IMG/VR virus record: IMGVR_UViG_3300034117_001895
Coordinates: 1-35,393 of that record
Length of the DNA: 35,393 nt
Strand: one strand, 5' to 3'
From: a virus
This document shows, piece after piece, positions 17,053-24,130 of the stretch. The position numbers and the translations under genes were made by a program. The notes below the pieces were generated by a model. The model saw only the letters and a list, made by a program, of their open reading frames with translations, had not been told where the DNA came from and did not search any database. The first letter of the stretch is position 1; the number at the start of each line of letters is the position of its first letter.

Positions 17053-19035
17053 ATGAAATCTTTTAAAAATCTAATAGAGACAGTTTATATACCAAAGGAT
17101 GGACCTGAAAGGGAGTTCTGGGATAAACATGCCGTGAATAAGCGCGATTATCCTAATGCCGCGACTGGTCAGTTCACTTCAGACAAAAAGAAAGCTAAGC
17201 GTTTAGCTGATCGTACAAAGGACGAAGAGGAAAGAGTTTATGAAGCTGCTACGTTGCACACAAAGCGCGCTGATAAAGAAGCTATTATTGTTCGTGCGGT
17301 TGATCCAAATACCGGAGAAAGCAAAGCAAGAGTAATTCAACGCAGAGCTGGAGAAATCAAAATCGGCGAAGAAGTTGATCTTGATGAAGCAAATAAAAAA
17401 AATCAATACATCGAAGTTACTAATAAATTCACTGGCTCAAAGTCTTATCATGAAGTACATCCAACTAAAGCATTTGATGCGCTAAATTATCATCGTGGTC
17501 TTTGGAGTACCGGTAAAGCACGTATCTTGGTTGGTAAAGATGCTGAAAATGCTAGGCTTAGAAATGAAGAAGTTGATGAGCCATACGCAGTTGGTATGGC
17601 TGCAGCTATGAAACAAACAGGTGATACTCCTCCTTTGAAAAAGTCAACAATCAATAAAGCCCATGAAATTGCAAAGAGCATCAAAAAAGAAGCAATGGAT
17701 CCAGTCGGTAAGCACGATGCCGATATTGATAACGATGGTGATACTGATAAATCTGACAAGTATCTCATCAAGCGTCGTAGAGCAATTGCACGTGCTATAG
17801 ATGAAGGTCATGGTGTTTTTCTTAAGAGTGGATCATTCGGTGAGAATCGTAGTAGTAAGCCAATTAAGGTCCATGCAAATATAGAAGATGCTGAAAAACA
17901 GGCTAAAAGACTTAATTCATATCTGTCAGCACGTGAAAAGGGGTACTACGGCCTTAAATATCACGTGAAACCAGTTGCAGAAGGTTTTGTTGTAGTTGAT
18001 CTTGATGAAGAAACAGATCTTGACGAAGTGTCGATGGACACTTTGAAGTCATATCATGGCGCTGCAAAGACCCAAACCCGTAGCATTGCCGACAGGTTGC
18101 AGAAGTTCAGGTCCAAAGATATCACCCCAGAGAAGGGCGAAGTGAAATCTATGTTAAAGACATACGCGAAGCGGCTCGGAGGAATGCATCTAGCTAAGCA
18201 TAAAGCAGGCAAAGGGGTGATGGGTGAAGAAGTTGAAGATCTAGACGAAGTCTCGAAGGAAAAACTTGGCTCATATATCAAGAAAGCTGCTATGAGCCAA
18301 ATAGGCAATACCGCAACGGCTATAGTTGGAAATAACGATGACACCTCTACTATTCGTGCTAAAAAAAGATTAGGCCAACGTCAAGCAGGTATTACAAGAG
18401 CAACTGATAGACTTACTAGAGAAGAAGTTGAAGATCTAGATGAGCAAATAGATCTTGCCGGCGAGGTGCACAAAGCAAAAACATTTAGAAGTAATAAATT
18501 CGACTTACTTAGAAGACCAAAGACTCCAATAAATAAAAAAACTGGTAAGGCATGGGACTTTCATGTGAGGGGTAAAAAGGAGTTTATTCAAGCAACTCTT
18601 GGAAAACATCCTAAGCCAAATCTTCCAGAAGAAGTCGAAGATCTAGATGAGCTTTCAAAGAAAACTTTAGGATCTTATGTAAGAAAGTCTGCTGATGACC
18701 TAGCAAGAAAACAAGGTGATATTAGTAGTATTGGTACTTTTCATCCGGATTACAAAGGTCTTAGTCGACTTCGTAAAAACAGAAGAGTCGGTATCGCTAA
18801 AGCAACTGACAGACTTACAAGAGAAGAAGTTGAAGATCTCGACGAAGTTTTCAAAGTTGGCGCAATGCATCTTGAAGACGGATCATCAGTTACTCTTAAT
18901 CGCGAAAATGTCGACTGTTTAAATAATCTATTCAATCAATTGAATTCTTCAAATAAAGCTAAAATGGAAGAACGACTTAAATCAAGTAAAAATGGATTTA
19001 ATGAAATCATGGGTTTTGCTAAGGAAATAGAATAA
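17053..19035 (+). CDS. Large repeat-containing prohead core-like protein
   Basis: This 660-aa, strongly charged, mostly helical protein starts eight bases after the previous gene, with AAGGTG upstream. It carries a modular repeat: EEVEDLDE, then (L/V)SK.(K/T)LGSY(I/V)(K/R)K, then a basic stretch ending AG(I/V).(R/K)ATDRLTRE. LDE occurs seven times (for example DLDEA, DLDEE, DLDEV, DLDEQ, DLDEL), each fitting the gp21 cleavage rule. An Asp-rich loop, DADIDNDGDTDKSD (about residues 219-232), resembles a calcium-binding EF-hand/dockerin loop and is common in T4-like core proteins. Position between portal and protease supports an internal core role. It overlaps the next gene by one base. Nucleic-acid or scaffold binding by the basic pieces is speculative. 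Confidence 0.6.
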   Translation: MKSFKNLIETVYIPKDGPEREFWDKHAVNKRDYPNAATGQFTSDKKKAKRLADRTKDEEERVYEAATLHTKRADKEAIIVRAVDPNTGESKARVIQRRAGEIKIGEEVDLDEANKKNQYIEVTNKFTGSKSYHEVHPTKAFDALNYHRGLWSTGKARILVGKDAENARLRNEEVDEPYAVGMAAAMKQTGDTPPLKKSTINKAHEIAKSIKKEAMDPVGKHDADIDNDGDTDKSDKYLIKRRRAIARAIDEGHGVFLKSGSFGENRSSKPIKVHANIEDAEKQAKRLNSYLSAREKGYYGLKYHVKPVAEGFVVVDLDEETDLDEVSMDTLKSYHGAAKTQTRSIADRLQKFRSKDITPEKGEVKSMLKTYAKRLGGMHLAKHKAGKGVMGEEVEDLDEVSKEKLGSYIKKAAMSQIGNTATAIVGNNDDTSTIRAKKRLGQRQAGITRATDRLTREEVEDLDEQIDLAGEVHKAKTFRSNKFDLLRRPKTPINKKTGKAWDFHVRGKKEFIQATLGKHPKPNLPEEVEDLDELSKKTLGSYVRKSADDLARKQGDISSIGTFHPDYKGLSRLRKNRRVGIAKATDRLTREEVEDLDEVFKVGAMHLEDGSSVTLNRENVDCLNNLFNQLNSSNKAKMEERLKSSKNGFNEIMGFAKEIE

Positions 19036-19280
19036 TGGTAGATTTTGTTAAAGTAAAGGGGCAAGAGATTGCCCTTACAACTGCTAATACTGTTGGTAAT
19101 TCTACAGTTGTACGTGTATATACACCAAGCATAGCACTTCTTACATTTACTTATGCAAATACAACGGTATATGGCACTTATACATTAGGTGCTGGTTTAG
19201 ATGAAGTCTTTATTAAAGATCCGACCGATACTATTACTGCTAATACCGCTGTTCGTGCAGTGTCTATTGCCTACAGATAA
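19035..19280 (+). CDS. Small beta-rich conserved structural-type protein
   Basis: This 81-aa protein starts at an ATG overlapping the previous stop by one base. It has alternating hydrophobic strands rich in Thr, Val and Tyr (VRVYTPSIALLTFTYANTTV), a conserved-looking VFIKDPTDTI and the end VRAVSIAYR. Similar short proteins lie between portal and protease genes in many marine T4-like phages and are usually listed as hypothetical or structural. No signal peptide, membrane helix or catalytic residue is visible. Its place in the head operon makes a virion or prohead role likely, but I cannot assign a T4 equivalent. Confidence 0.65.
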   Translation: MVDFVKVKGQEIALTTANTVGNSTVVRVYTPSIALLTFTYANTTVYGTYTLGAGLDEVFIKDPTDTITANTAVRAVSIAYR

Positions 19281-19294
19281 TAAAGGAATAAGAA

Positions 19295-19954
19295 ATGCTG
19301 CTAATTAAAGAAATACAAGAAGATGTTAATTTCATCACTGAAGCGAATGAAAACGGCGAAAAAAACGTTTACATTGAAGGTATCATCATGCAAGGTGATA
19401 TTAAGAACCGTAACGGTAGAATTTATCCGTCCAATGTTTTAGTACGTGAAATGAATAGATACAATGACAATTACGTTTCAAAGAATAGAGCATTCGGAGA
19501 ACTTGGACATCCTCAAGGACCAACTATCAACCTTGATCGTGTATCACATATCTTCACCGAATTAAAATCAAGTGGTTCAAATATTGTCGGTAAAGCGAAA
19601 ATAACTAAAACCCCTATGGGCGATGTGGTGAAAGGTCTTATTGAATCCGGAGCACAACTTGGCATTTCTTCTCGTGGAATGGGTTCGGTGAAGCCAAATA
19701 AACTTGGCATCATGGAAGTACAAGACGACTTTATGTTAGCGACTGCTGGTGATATTGTAGCAGACCCTTCAGCACCAGATGCCTTCGTAAAAGGCATCAT
19801 GGAAGGAGTTAGCTGGATTTATGACATTGCTTCTTCTTCATGGGTTATAGAAAAAATGCTAGATGAAGTTAAAGAAGAAGTTAAAACAAATTATAAGCAA
19901 TTTGATGAAGCAAAGGCAATTAATGTTTTTCATCGTTTTTTAAACAGCCTATAA
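19295..19954 (+). CDS. 21: Prohead core protease gp21
   Basis: This 219-aa protein is the serine protease that assembles in the scaffold and then cleaves core and capsid proteins at L/I-X-E sites. The herpes-assemblin-like fold is marked by NRNGRIYP, the His motif GELGHP (H72) and the Ser motif LGISSRGMGSV (S125/S126), followed by DFMLATAGDIVADPSAPDAF. The length matches T4 gp21 (212 aa). AAAGGAA precedes ATG 19295. It lies between its likely substrates: the LDE-rich proteins upstream, and gp22 and gp23 downstream. Confidence 0.95.
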   Translation: MLLIKEIQEDVNFITEANENGEKNVYIEGIIMQGDIKNRNGRIYPSNVLVREMNRYNDNYVSKNRAFGELGHPQGPTINLDRVSHIFTELKSSGSNIVGKAKITKTPMGDVVKGLIESGAQLGISSRGMGSVKPNKLGIMEVQDDFMLATAGDIVADPSAPDAFVKGIMEGVSWIYDIASSSWVIEKMLDEVKEEVKTNYKQFDEAKAINVFHRFLNSL

Positions 19955-19974
19955 TACTATCAAAATTGTAATAA

Positions 19975-19982
19975 TATAAATA
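19975..19982 (+). promoter_or_regulatory. T4-type late promoter TATAAATA
   Basis: Exact consensus in the 67-bp gap between gp21 and gp22, 39 bases before ATG 20022. The leader contains GAGGAGAG. Confidence 0.82.
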
Positions 19983-20021
19983 CTATTGAATTTCACGAAT
20001 CTTAATGAGGAGAGACCCTAA

Positions 20022-20912
20022 ATGGATAAAAATTTAGAAGAAGTAAAGGCGACTGGCGAGGATTCGTTCTCTAACGATCCAGTAACACCTGCTGGTGGAA
20101 GTGCTAAGAAAAACCGCAAAGGCGATAAATGGGATGCTAAAGACGAACCAAACATTGGTACAAAAGTAGTAACACCCCAAGGCACAAACAATGCTGGTAT
20201 TCATGAAGCGATCACAGCGCTTTTTGGTGATCATGATCTTTCAGAAGAATTTAAAGAAAAGACGATTACGATTTTTGAATCTGCTGTTCATGAAAGAGTT
20301 GAAGCTATCCGCGAAGAGCTTGAAGAAGAACTTAACACCGTGCTTGAAGAACAAACAGAAGCATTGATTGAAGAGTTCACTGATAAAATTGATTCTTATC
20401 TGGATTATGTTGTCGAAAAGTGGATGGAAGAAAACGAAGTAGCTTTGGAAACCGGTTATAAGGTTGCTGTAGCTGAATCACTTTTTGCCAATATCAAAAA
20501 TATTGTCGTCGAACATAATCTTGATATCAATGAGGATACAGTTGACGCAATTGCTGAAATGGAAGAAATGGTTGACAAAGCGTACGCTCGTTATAATGAA
20601 ATGTTTGAAGAACTCGCTACTGTTCGTAAAGATAAAGAACAACTAGAAAAGGATATGACATTCGCCAACTTTGTTGAAGGGATGATATCAACAGATATTG
20701 AACGTCTAAGAGTGTTGTCTGAAGGCGTATCTTACGAGTCAATTGGTGATTATACTAGAAAACTAGAGACACTTAAGGAATCATATTTTGATGGTGTTAC
20801 TCGTAGTGAAGATCAGGCTGAATATCTTGAAGAAGAGGCTGATGAACCTGCTGGTAAAATTGATCCTTCTGTAGCAGCGTATGTTGCTTCTTTAAACAAA
20901 TATAAATCTTAA
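20022..20912 (+). CDS. 22: Prohead scaffold protein gp22
   Basis: This 296-aa acidic protein is predicted to be largely coiled coil, with long Glu/Leu heptads around residues 85-130 (REELEEELNTVLEEQTEALI) and 185-220. The segment FKEKTITIFESAVHERVEAI and the Asp/Pro-rich C-terminus ending DPSVAAYVASLNKYKS are typical of T4-like gp22. This protein forms the main internal scaffold and is degraded by gp21 at maturation. Its place between gp21 and gp23 and the length (T4 269 aa) support the call. It has its own late promoter. Confidence 0.92.
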   Translation: MDKNLEEVKATGEDSFSNDPVTPAGGSAKKNRKGDKWDAKDEPNIGTKVVTPQGTNNAGIHEAITALFGDHDLSEEFKEKTITIFESAVHERVEAIREELEEELNTVLEEQTEALIEEFTDKIDSYLDYVVEKWMEENEVALETGYKVAVAESLFANIKNIVVEHNLDINEDTVDAIAEMEEMVDKAYARYNEMFEELATVRKDKEQLEKDMTFANFVEGMISTDIERLRVLSEGVSYESIGDYTRKLETLKESYFDGVTRSEDQAEYLEEEADEPAGKIDPSVAAYVASLNKYKS

Positions 20913-20916
20913 TTCG

Positions 20917-20924
20917 TATAAATA
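20917..20924 (+). promoter_or_regulatory. T4-type late promoter TATAAATA
   Basis: Exact consensus five bases after the gp22 stop and 38 bases before gp23, with AAGGAGAG as ribosome binding site. It gives the major capsid gene its own late promoter. Confidence 0.85.
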
Positions 20925-20962
20925 ATACTAATACAAATCCATTTTAAGGAGAGAGTAAAAAA

Positions 20963-22279
20963 ATGAAAATGCAAATTGATGAGCTACTAAAGAAGTGGGG
21001 CCCGGTTCTAGAACATGGCAACCTTCCAGGCATCAGAGACAATCACCGTAAAGCTGTTACTGCACAGCTTCTAGAAAATACAGAGATCGCTTTAAGAGAA
21101 GGTTCATCTTATTCGCCGCTTTCTTTACTATCTGAAGCTCCAGCTAACGCCGTTGGTGATATGGCTACTGGTAACGTAAAAGGATATGATCCAGTTCTTA
21201 TCACTCTTGTGCGCAGAGCTGCTCCTAACCTGATTGCATATGACGTTGCTGGTGTTCAGCCAATGACTGGTCCAACTGGACTTATCTTCGCAATGCGTTC
21301 AAGATACACGTCACAAACTGGTACAGAAGCATTCTATAACGAAGCAGACACTGACTTTACTGGTACTGGCACACACCTTGGATCACCAATTCCAGGTACT
21401 GGTAACATTGGTACTGACATTGCTAACACATCACTATTCAACACTGGTTCTGGTCTATCAACAACCGCTGCTGAAGCTTTAGGTGATGGTGGTGGTACTA
21501 ACTACCCAGAAATGGCATTCAGCCTTGAAAAGGTAACTGTGAGTGCAAAGAGCCGTGCTCTAAAAGCAGAATACACCACTGAACTTGCACAAGACTTGAA
21601 AGCAATTCATGGTCTAGACGCTGAGTCTGAACTTGCAACAATGCTTCAAACAGAACTTCTTGCAGAAATCAACCGCGAATTAATTCGTACTATTTACTCA
21701 ACTGCTGTTGTTGGTGCTGCATCTGGTACTACAGCAACTACTGGAACATTCGACCTCGATGTTGACGCAAATGGTCGCTGGGCTGTTGAAAAGTTTAAGG
21801 GTCTTCACTTCCAAATCGAACGCGAAGCTAACCAAATCGCAAAAGACACCAGACGTGGAAAAGGCAACATCGTTATCTGTTCTTCAGATGTTGCATCAGC
21901 TCTTCAAATGGCTGGCGTCCTTGATTATACTCCAGCTCTAAATACAAGCAATATGAATGTTGATGATACTGGTCAAACATTCGCTGGTGTTATTAGAGGT
22001 ATGAAGGTGTATATCGACCCATATGCTGGTTCGAACTATCTTATCGTTGGCTACAAGGGTGCTTCTGCCTTTGACGCTGGTCTGTTCTATTGCCCATACG
22101 TTCCTCTACAGATGGTTCGTGCTGTTGGTGAAAACAGCTTCCAGTCAAAACTGGGCTTCAAGACTCGTTATGGCATGGTTGCAAACCCATTCGCACAGGG
22201 TGCAACAGTTGGTAACGGTTCTCTTGCCAATAACGTTAACGTCTACTACAGAAAAATACGTGTAACAAACATTCTCTAA
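20963..22279 (+). CDS. 23: Major capsid protein gp23
   Basis: This 438-aa HK97-fold protein forms the capsid hexamers. It begins MKMQIDELLKKWGPVLEHG. It contains the family landmarks DVAGVQPMTGPTGLIFAMRS, RALKAEYTTELAQDLKAIHG, DAESELATMLQTELLAEINR and the end NVNVYYRKIRVTNIL. The propeptide site is visible as LLSEAPAN: Leu56-Ser57-Glu58 followed by Ala59 fits gp21 cleavage after L-X-E and resembles the T4 Glu65-Ala66 site. It is shorter than T4 gp23 (521 aa), as usual for marine relatives. Codon use looks more GC-rich and regular than in its neighbours, as expected for a very highly expressed gene. A terminator follows. Confidence 0.98.
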   Translation: MKMQIDELLKKWGPVLEHGNLPGIRDNHRKAVTAQLLENTEIALREGSSYSPLSLLSEAPANAVGDMATGNVKGYDPVLITLVRRAAPNLIAYDVAGVQPMTGPTGLIFAMRSRYTSQTGTEAFYNEADTDFTGTGTHLGSPIPGTGNIGTDIANTSLFNTGSGLSTTAAEALGDGGGTNYPEMAFSLEKVTVSAKSRALKAEYTTELAQDLKAIHGLDAESELATMLQTELLAEINRELIRTIYSTAVVGAASGTTATTGTFDLDVDANGRWAVEKFKGLHFQIEREANQIAKDTRRGKGNIVICSSDVASALQMAGVLDYTPALNTSNMNVDDTGQTFAGVIRGMKVYIDPYAGSNYLIVGYKGASAFDAGLFYCPYVPLQMVRAVGENSFQSKLGFKTRYGMVANPFAQGATVGNGSLANNVNVYYRKIRVTNIL

Positions 22280-22314
22280 TAAGAGAAGTCAGTCTAACTG
22301 AGCAAAAACAAACT

Positions 22315-22342
22315 GGGGCTCCTTGGGAGCCCCTTTCTTTTT
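22315..22342. terminator. Strong intrinsic terminator after gp23, possibly bidirectional
   Basis: GGGGCTCC, TTG, GGAGCCCC: perfect 8-base GC-rich arms followed by TTTCTTTTT on the plus strand. The opposite flank, read on the minus strand, is AGTTTGTTTTTG, so transcripts of the convergent cassette ending at 22346 could also stop here. Confidence 0.9.
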
Positions 22343-22345
22343 GTA

Positions 22346-22684
22346 TTACAATGGTTTCGCAATGAGGCGAAATACATCAATGTCGATTTCAAAGCCACCT
22401 TCAGCTGACCAAGAATCTCCAATCCACAGAGAATAAAATCCCGGTTCAACGCTGAATTCGACAGTATCGAAACCAATGTAACCTTGCAATGTTGCAAATT
22501 CACACATAGAATTTTGGCCACCGGTCAGTAACTCAACTACACGTTTAGAAGACAACACATTATGATAATCGGAATGATCACCTCTAATGATGATTTGTTT
22601 ATAATATTTCAGATTAGCAGTATCATGGACCCAATTAAATTCTACACTAGACTTTTGCTTGAATAATTTGTCAAGATTTTTCAA
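22346..22684 (-). CDS. Unknown protein, third gene of the reverse-strand cassette
   Basis: About 112 aa if translation begins at TTG 22684 (plus-strand CAA 22682-22684), 14 bases before the end of the preceding minus-strand gene and with AGGG upstream. ATG 22723 would give 126 aa but lacks a good binding site. I do not recognise the family. It is rich in Phe, Trp, Asp and Glu, with beta-like segments (FNWVHDTANLKYYKQIIIRG, FATLQGYIGFDTVEFSV, WIGDSWSAEGGFEIDIDVF). No membrane helix or catalytic motif is evident. It is last in a three-gene run ending at the shared terminator after gp23. Reality is supported by its tight packing with the other two genes. Confidence 0.6.
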   Translation of the reverse strand: MKNLDKLFKQKSSVEFNWVHDTANLKYYKQIIIRGDHSDYHNVLSSKRVVELLTGGQNSMCEFATLQGYIGFDTVEFSVEPGFYSLWIGDSWSAEGGFEIDIDVFRLIAKPL

Positions 22685-22916
22685 TGTTAAACACCCTAGG
22701 CTCCGTAGGCCAAATGTCTGCATATTCGAGCGTGTCTTGCTCAATGTCTGGTCGAATGACAGCACAAATTAGAGCCTGATCTAAGTTAAGAAGATTACAC
22801 ATTGACACAAATGCATCTTCTGCCCTATAGCCTCCTACAAGTGCACCTGGTTCTTGCCAAAGAAGAAACCTAGAAAGTACAAGAATGTCTTGAGCTCTGT
22901 CTTTATCAGATATCAT
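22671..22916 (-). CDS. Unknown small protein, second gene of the reverse-strand cassette
   Basis: This 81-aa protein starts at ATG 22916, six bases after the stop of the upstream 51-aa gene, whose end contains the probable site GGAG. The sequence opens MISDKDRAQDILVLSRFLLW and contains GGYRAEDAFVSMCNLLNLDQ. It looks like a small soluble, mostly helical protein with an acidic C-terminal half. I do not recognise it. Its 3' end overlaps the next gene by about 14 bases, so translation is probably coupled. The direction is opposite to the surrounding late genes, suggesting a separate, probably early, expression programme. Confidence 0.65.
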   Translation of the reverse strand: MISDKDRAQDILVLSRFLLWQEPGALVGGYRAEDAFVSMCNLLNLDQALICAVIRPDIEQDTLEYADIWPTEPRVFNIEKS

Positions 22917-22922
22917 TATGAT

Positions 22923-23078
22923 TTATTCTCCGCTGCGATCTAACCAAAAGACCGTTTCCCCAAGAGCTTCAGCTACGATTGCGGCGATTTGCTCTAGTTT
23001 GAGATCACCCTGTGTGACATCAATCGTTTCTTTACCCACCTCTATGGTGATTTTCCCGTCTCTATCATAGATGATCAT
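22923..23078 (-). CDS. 51-residue protein, first gene of the reverse-strand cassette
   Basis: A short minus-strand frame from ATG (plus CAT 23076-23078) to TAA (plus 22923-22925). The protein starts MIIYDRDGKITIEVGKETID and ends VFWLDRSGE. It has a beta hairpin followed by a helix (LKLEQIAAIVAEALGE) and then a final strand, a coherent small-domain pattern. It is the promoter-proximal gene: an early-type promoter on the minus strand (23114-23141) lies about 36 bases upstream. The family is unknown. Gene status is inferred from the promoter, packing with the next gene and sensible composition. Confidence 0.6.
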   Translation of the reverse strand: MIIYDRDGKITIEVGKETIDVTQGDLKLEQIAAIVAEALGETVFWLDRSGE

Positions 23079-23109
23079 TTGTTTACTCTGTTATTGCCTT
23101 TACTTACAT

Positions 23110-23117
23110 TATAAATA
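23110..23117 (+). promoter_or_regulatory. T4-type late promoter TATAAATA overlapping a minus-strand promoter
   Basis: Exact late consensus 17 bases before ATG 23135, or 32 before ATG 23150. It drives the tube-like gene rightward. It overlaps the -10 box of the leftward early-type promoter at 23114-23141. Confidence 0.8.
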
Positions 23118-23141
23118 TATCACCAAGCTAGTAAATGTCAA
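23114..23141 (-). promoter_or_regulatory. Leftward sigma70-type early promoter of the reverse cassette
   Basis: On the minus strand, TTGACA (plus 23136-23141), 16 bases, then TATATT (plus 23114-23119). It is followed by TTGACATTTACTA, the same core as the early promoter at 31121. The three-gene cassette begins about 36 bases downstream. Confidence 0.65.
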
Positions 23142-23641
23142 TAGGAAAAATGATGATTCAGCAAAATTTTCTGTCACCAACAGGATTTAGATTTTCTATC
23201 AAGAGACTACCAAACGTTTCCTTCTTCGTTCAAGCAGCTACTATTCCTGGCCTGTCAATGGGCGTTACAGATTCACATACACCATTCAAGACAATTCACT
23301 TTGCTGGTGACAAGCTTCAATATGAACAGTTCGATATTACTGTTCGAGTAGATGAATACATGGACAGCTATAACGAAATCTTCGACTGGATAGTTGGACT
23401 AAGCAAACCGCAATCGTTTGATCAGTATAAATCTCTTCAACAGAGCGATGATGGATTATACAGTGATGCAACATTGACTATACTTGATAGCAGAAAAAAT
23501 CCTGGTATTGAAGTAACATTTAAAGACATGTTTCCTATATCTTTAGGTTCGATTATACTCGATACAACAGAAACAGATGTTAATTACAAGACATGTGACA
23601 TTACATTTCAGCATAATGGTCACACGGTAAAAAAGATATGA
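23135..23641 (+). CDS. Tail-tube-fold structural protein (gp19/gp54/gp3-like)
   Basis: This protein of up to 168 aa contains LSPTGFRFSIKRLPNVSFFV, QAATIPGLSMG, FAGDKLQYEQFDITVRVDEY and EIFDWIVGLSKPQS. This is the strand-loop pattern of the tail tube superfamily, which includes T4 gp19, gp48, gp54 and gp3. In T4-like marine phages a gene of this type often lies between gp23 and uvsY and is labelled gp3 or tube-like. A tail completion or tube-initiation role is inferred. The first ATG (23135) has no clear ribosome site; ATG 23150 or 23153 follows AGGA and would lose five or six residues. It is transcribed from an overlapping late promoter. Confidence 0.7.
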   Translation: MSIGKMMIQQNFLSPTGFRFSIKRLPNVSFFVQAATIPGLSMGVTDSHTPFKTIHFAGDKLQYEQFDITVRVDEYMDSYNEIFDWIVGLSKPQSFDQYKSLQQSDDGLYSDATLTILDSRKNPGIEVTFKDMFPISLGSIILDTTETDVNYKTCDITFQHNGHTVKKI

Positions 23642-23670
23642 TTGACATTTTCATCTAACTGTGATAAAAT
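23642..23670 (+). promoter_or_regulatory. Sigma70-type early promoter for uvsY
   Basis: TTGACA, 17 bases, TAAAAT, placed directly after the stop of the tube-like gene and 19 bases before ATG 23690. It shares the TTGACATTT core with the other early promoters in the window. Confidence 0.75.
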
Positions 23671-23689
23671 ATCATGTATTTGTGGGGAG

Positions 23690-24130
23690 ATGACTGTGGA
23701 TATTGCTAAAATTTTTGAAGAGTGGGAAAAAGACGGGGCTATTGATCAATCAGACATATCAAGAGCCGCGACAAACATACCAAAAATTCATAATAAGTAC
23801 TTTAGACATTATGTTGAAGAAGGTCTTAAATTGAAGAAACTCAAAGCTGAGTATAAAATTCTAGTTCGAAACAAAACTGAATGGTATAAAGGCGACCTAG
23901 ATGAAGAAGAATTAAAAGAACATGGGTGGAAACCACAACCTCTCAAAATTCTTCGAGCAGACATACCTCAATATTTAGAATCAGATTCAGATATTATCAG
24001 AAAGACTTTAGTTATAGGCCTTCAAGAAGAAGTTGTCAGTTATTTAGAGTCTATTGTGAAACAAATCAATAATAGAAATTTCATTTTGAAGACTATTGTT
24101 GATTTTGAAAGATTTAAAGGTGGCGGGTGA
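23690..24130 (+). CDS. uvsY: UvsY recombination mediator
   Basis: This protein of about 146 aa loads the UvsX recombinase onto ssDNA covered by gp32. The hallmark is the C-terminal half: YLESDSDIIRKTLVIGLQEE, VVSYLESIVKQINNRNF and TIVDFERFKGG, which match the T4 UvsY hexamerisation region. The N-terminal half has EYKILVRNKTEWYKGDLDEE. ATG 23690, six bases after GGGGAG, is chosen over a TTG at 23642, which would be inside the promoter. The length agrees with T4 (137 aa). Its stop overlaps the GTG of uvsW (GTGA). Confidence 0.93.
   Translation: MTVDIAKIFEEWEKDGAIDQSDISRAATNIPKIHNKYFRHYVEEGLKLKKLKAEYKILVRNKTEWYKGDLDEEELKEHGWKPQPLKILRADIPQYLESDSDIIRKTLVIGLQEEVVSYLESIVKQINNRNFILKTIVDFERFKGGG

Noticed and set aside
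22685-22765. A 5' extension of the third reverse-cassette gene
   Set aside because: It would overlap the preceding minus-strand gene by up to 95 bases and has no ribosome site; the TTG at 22684 gives a normal short overlap.
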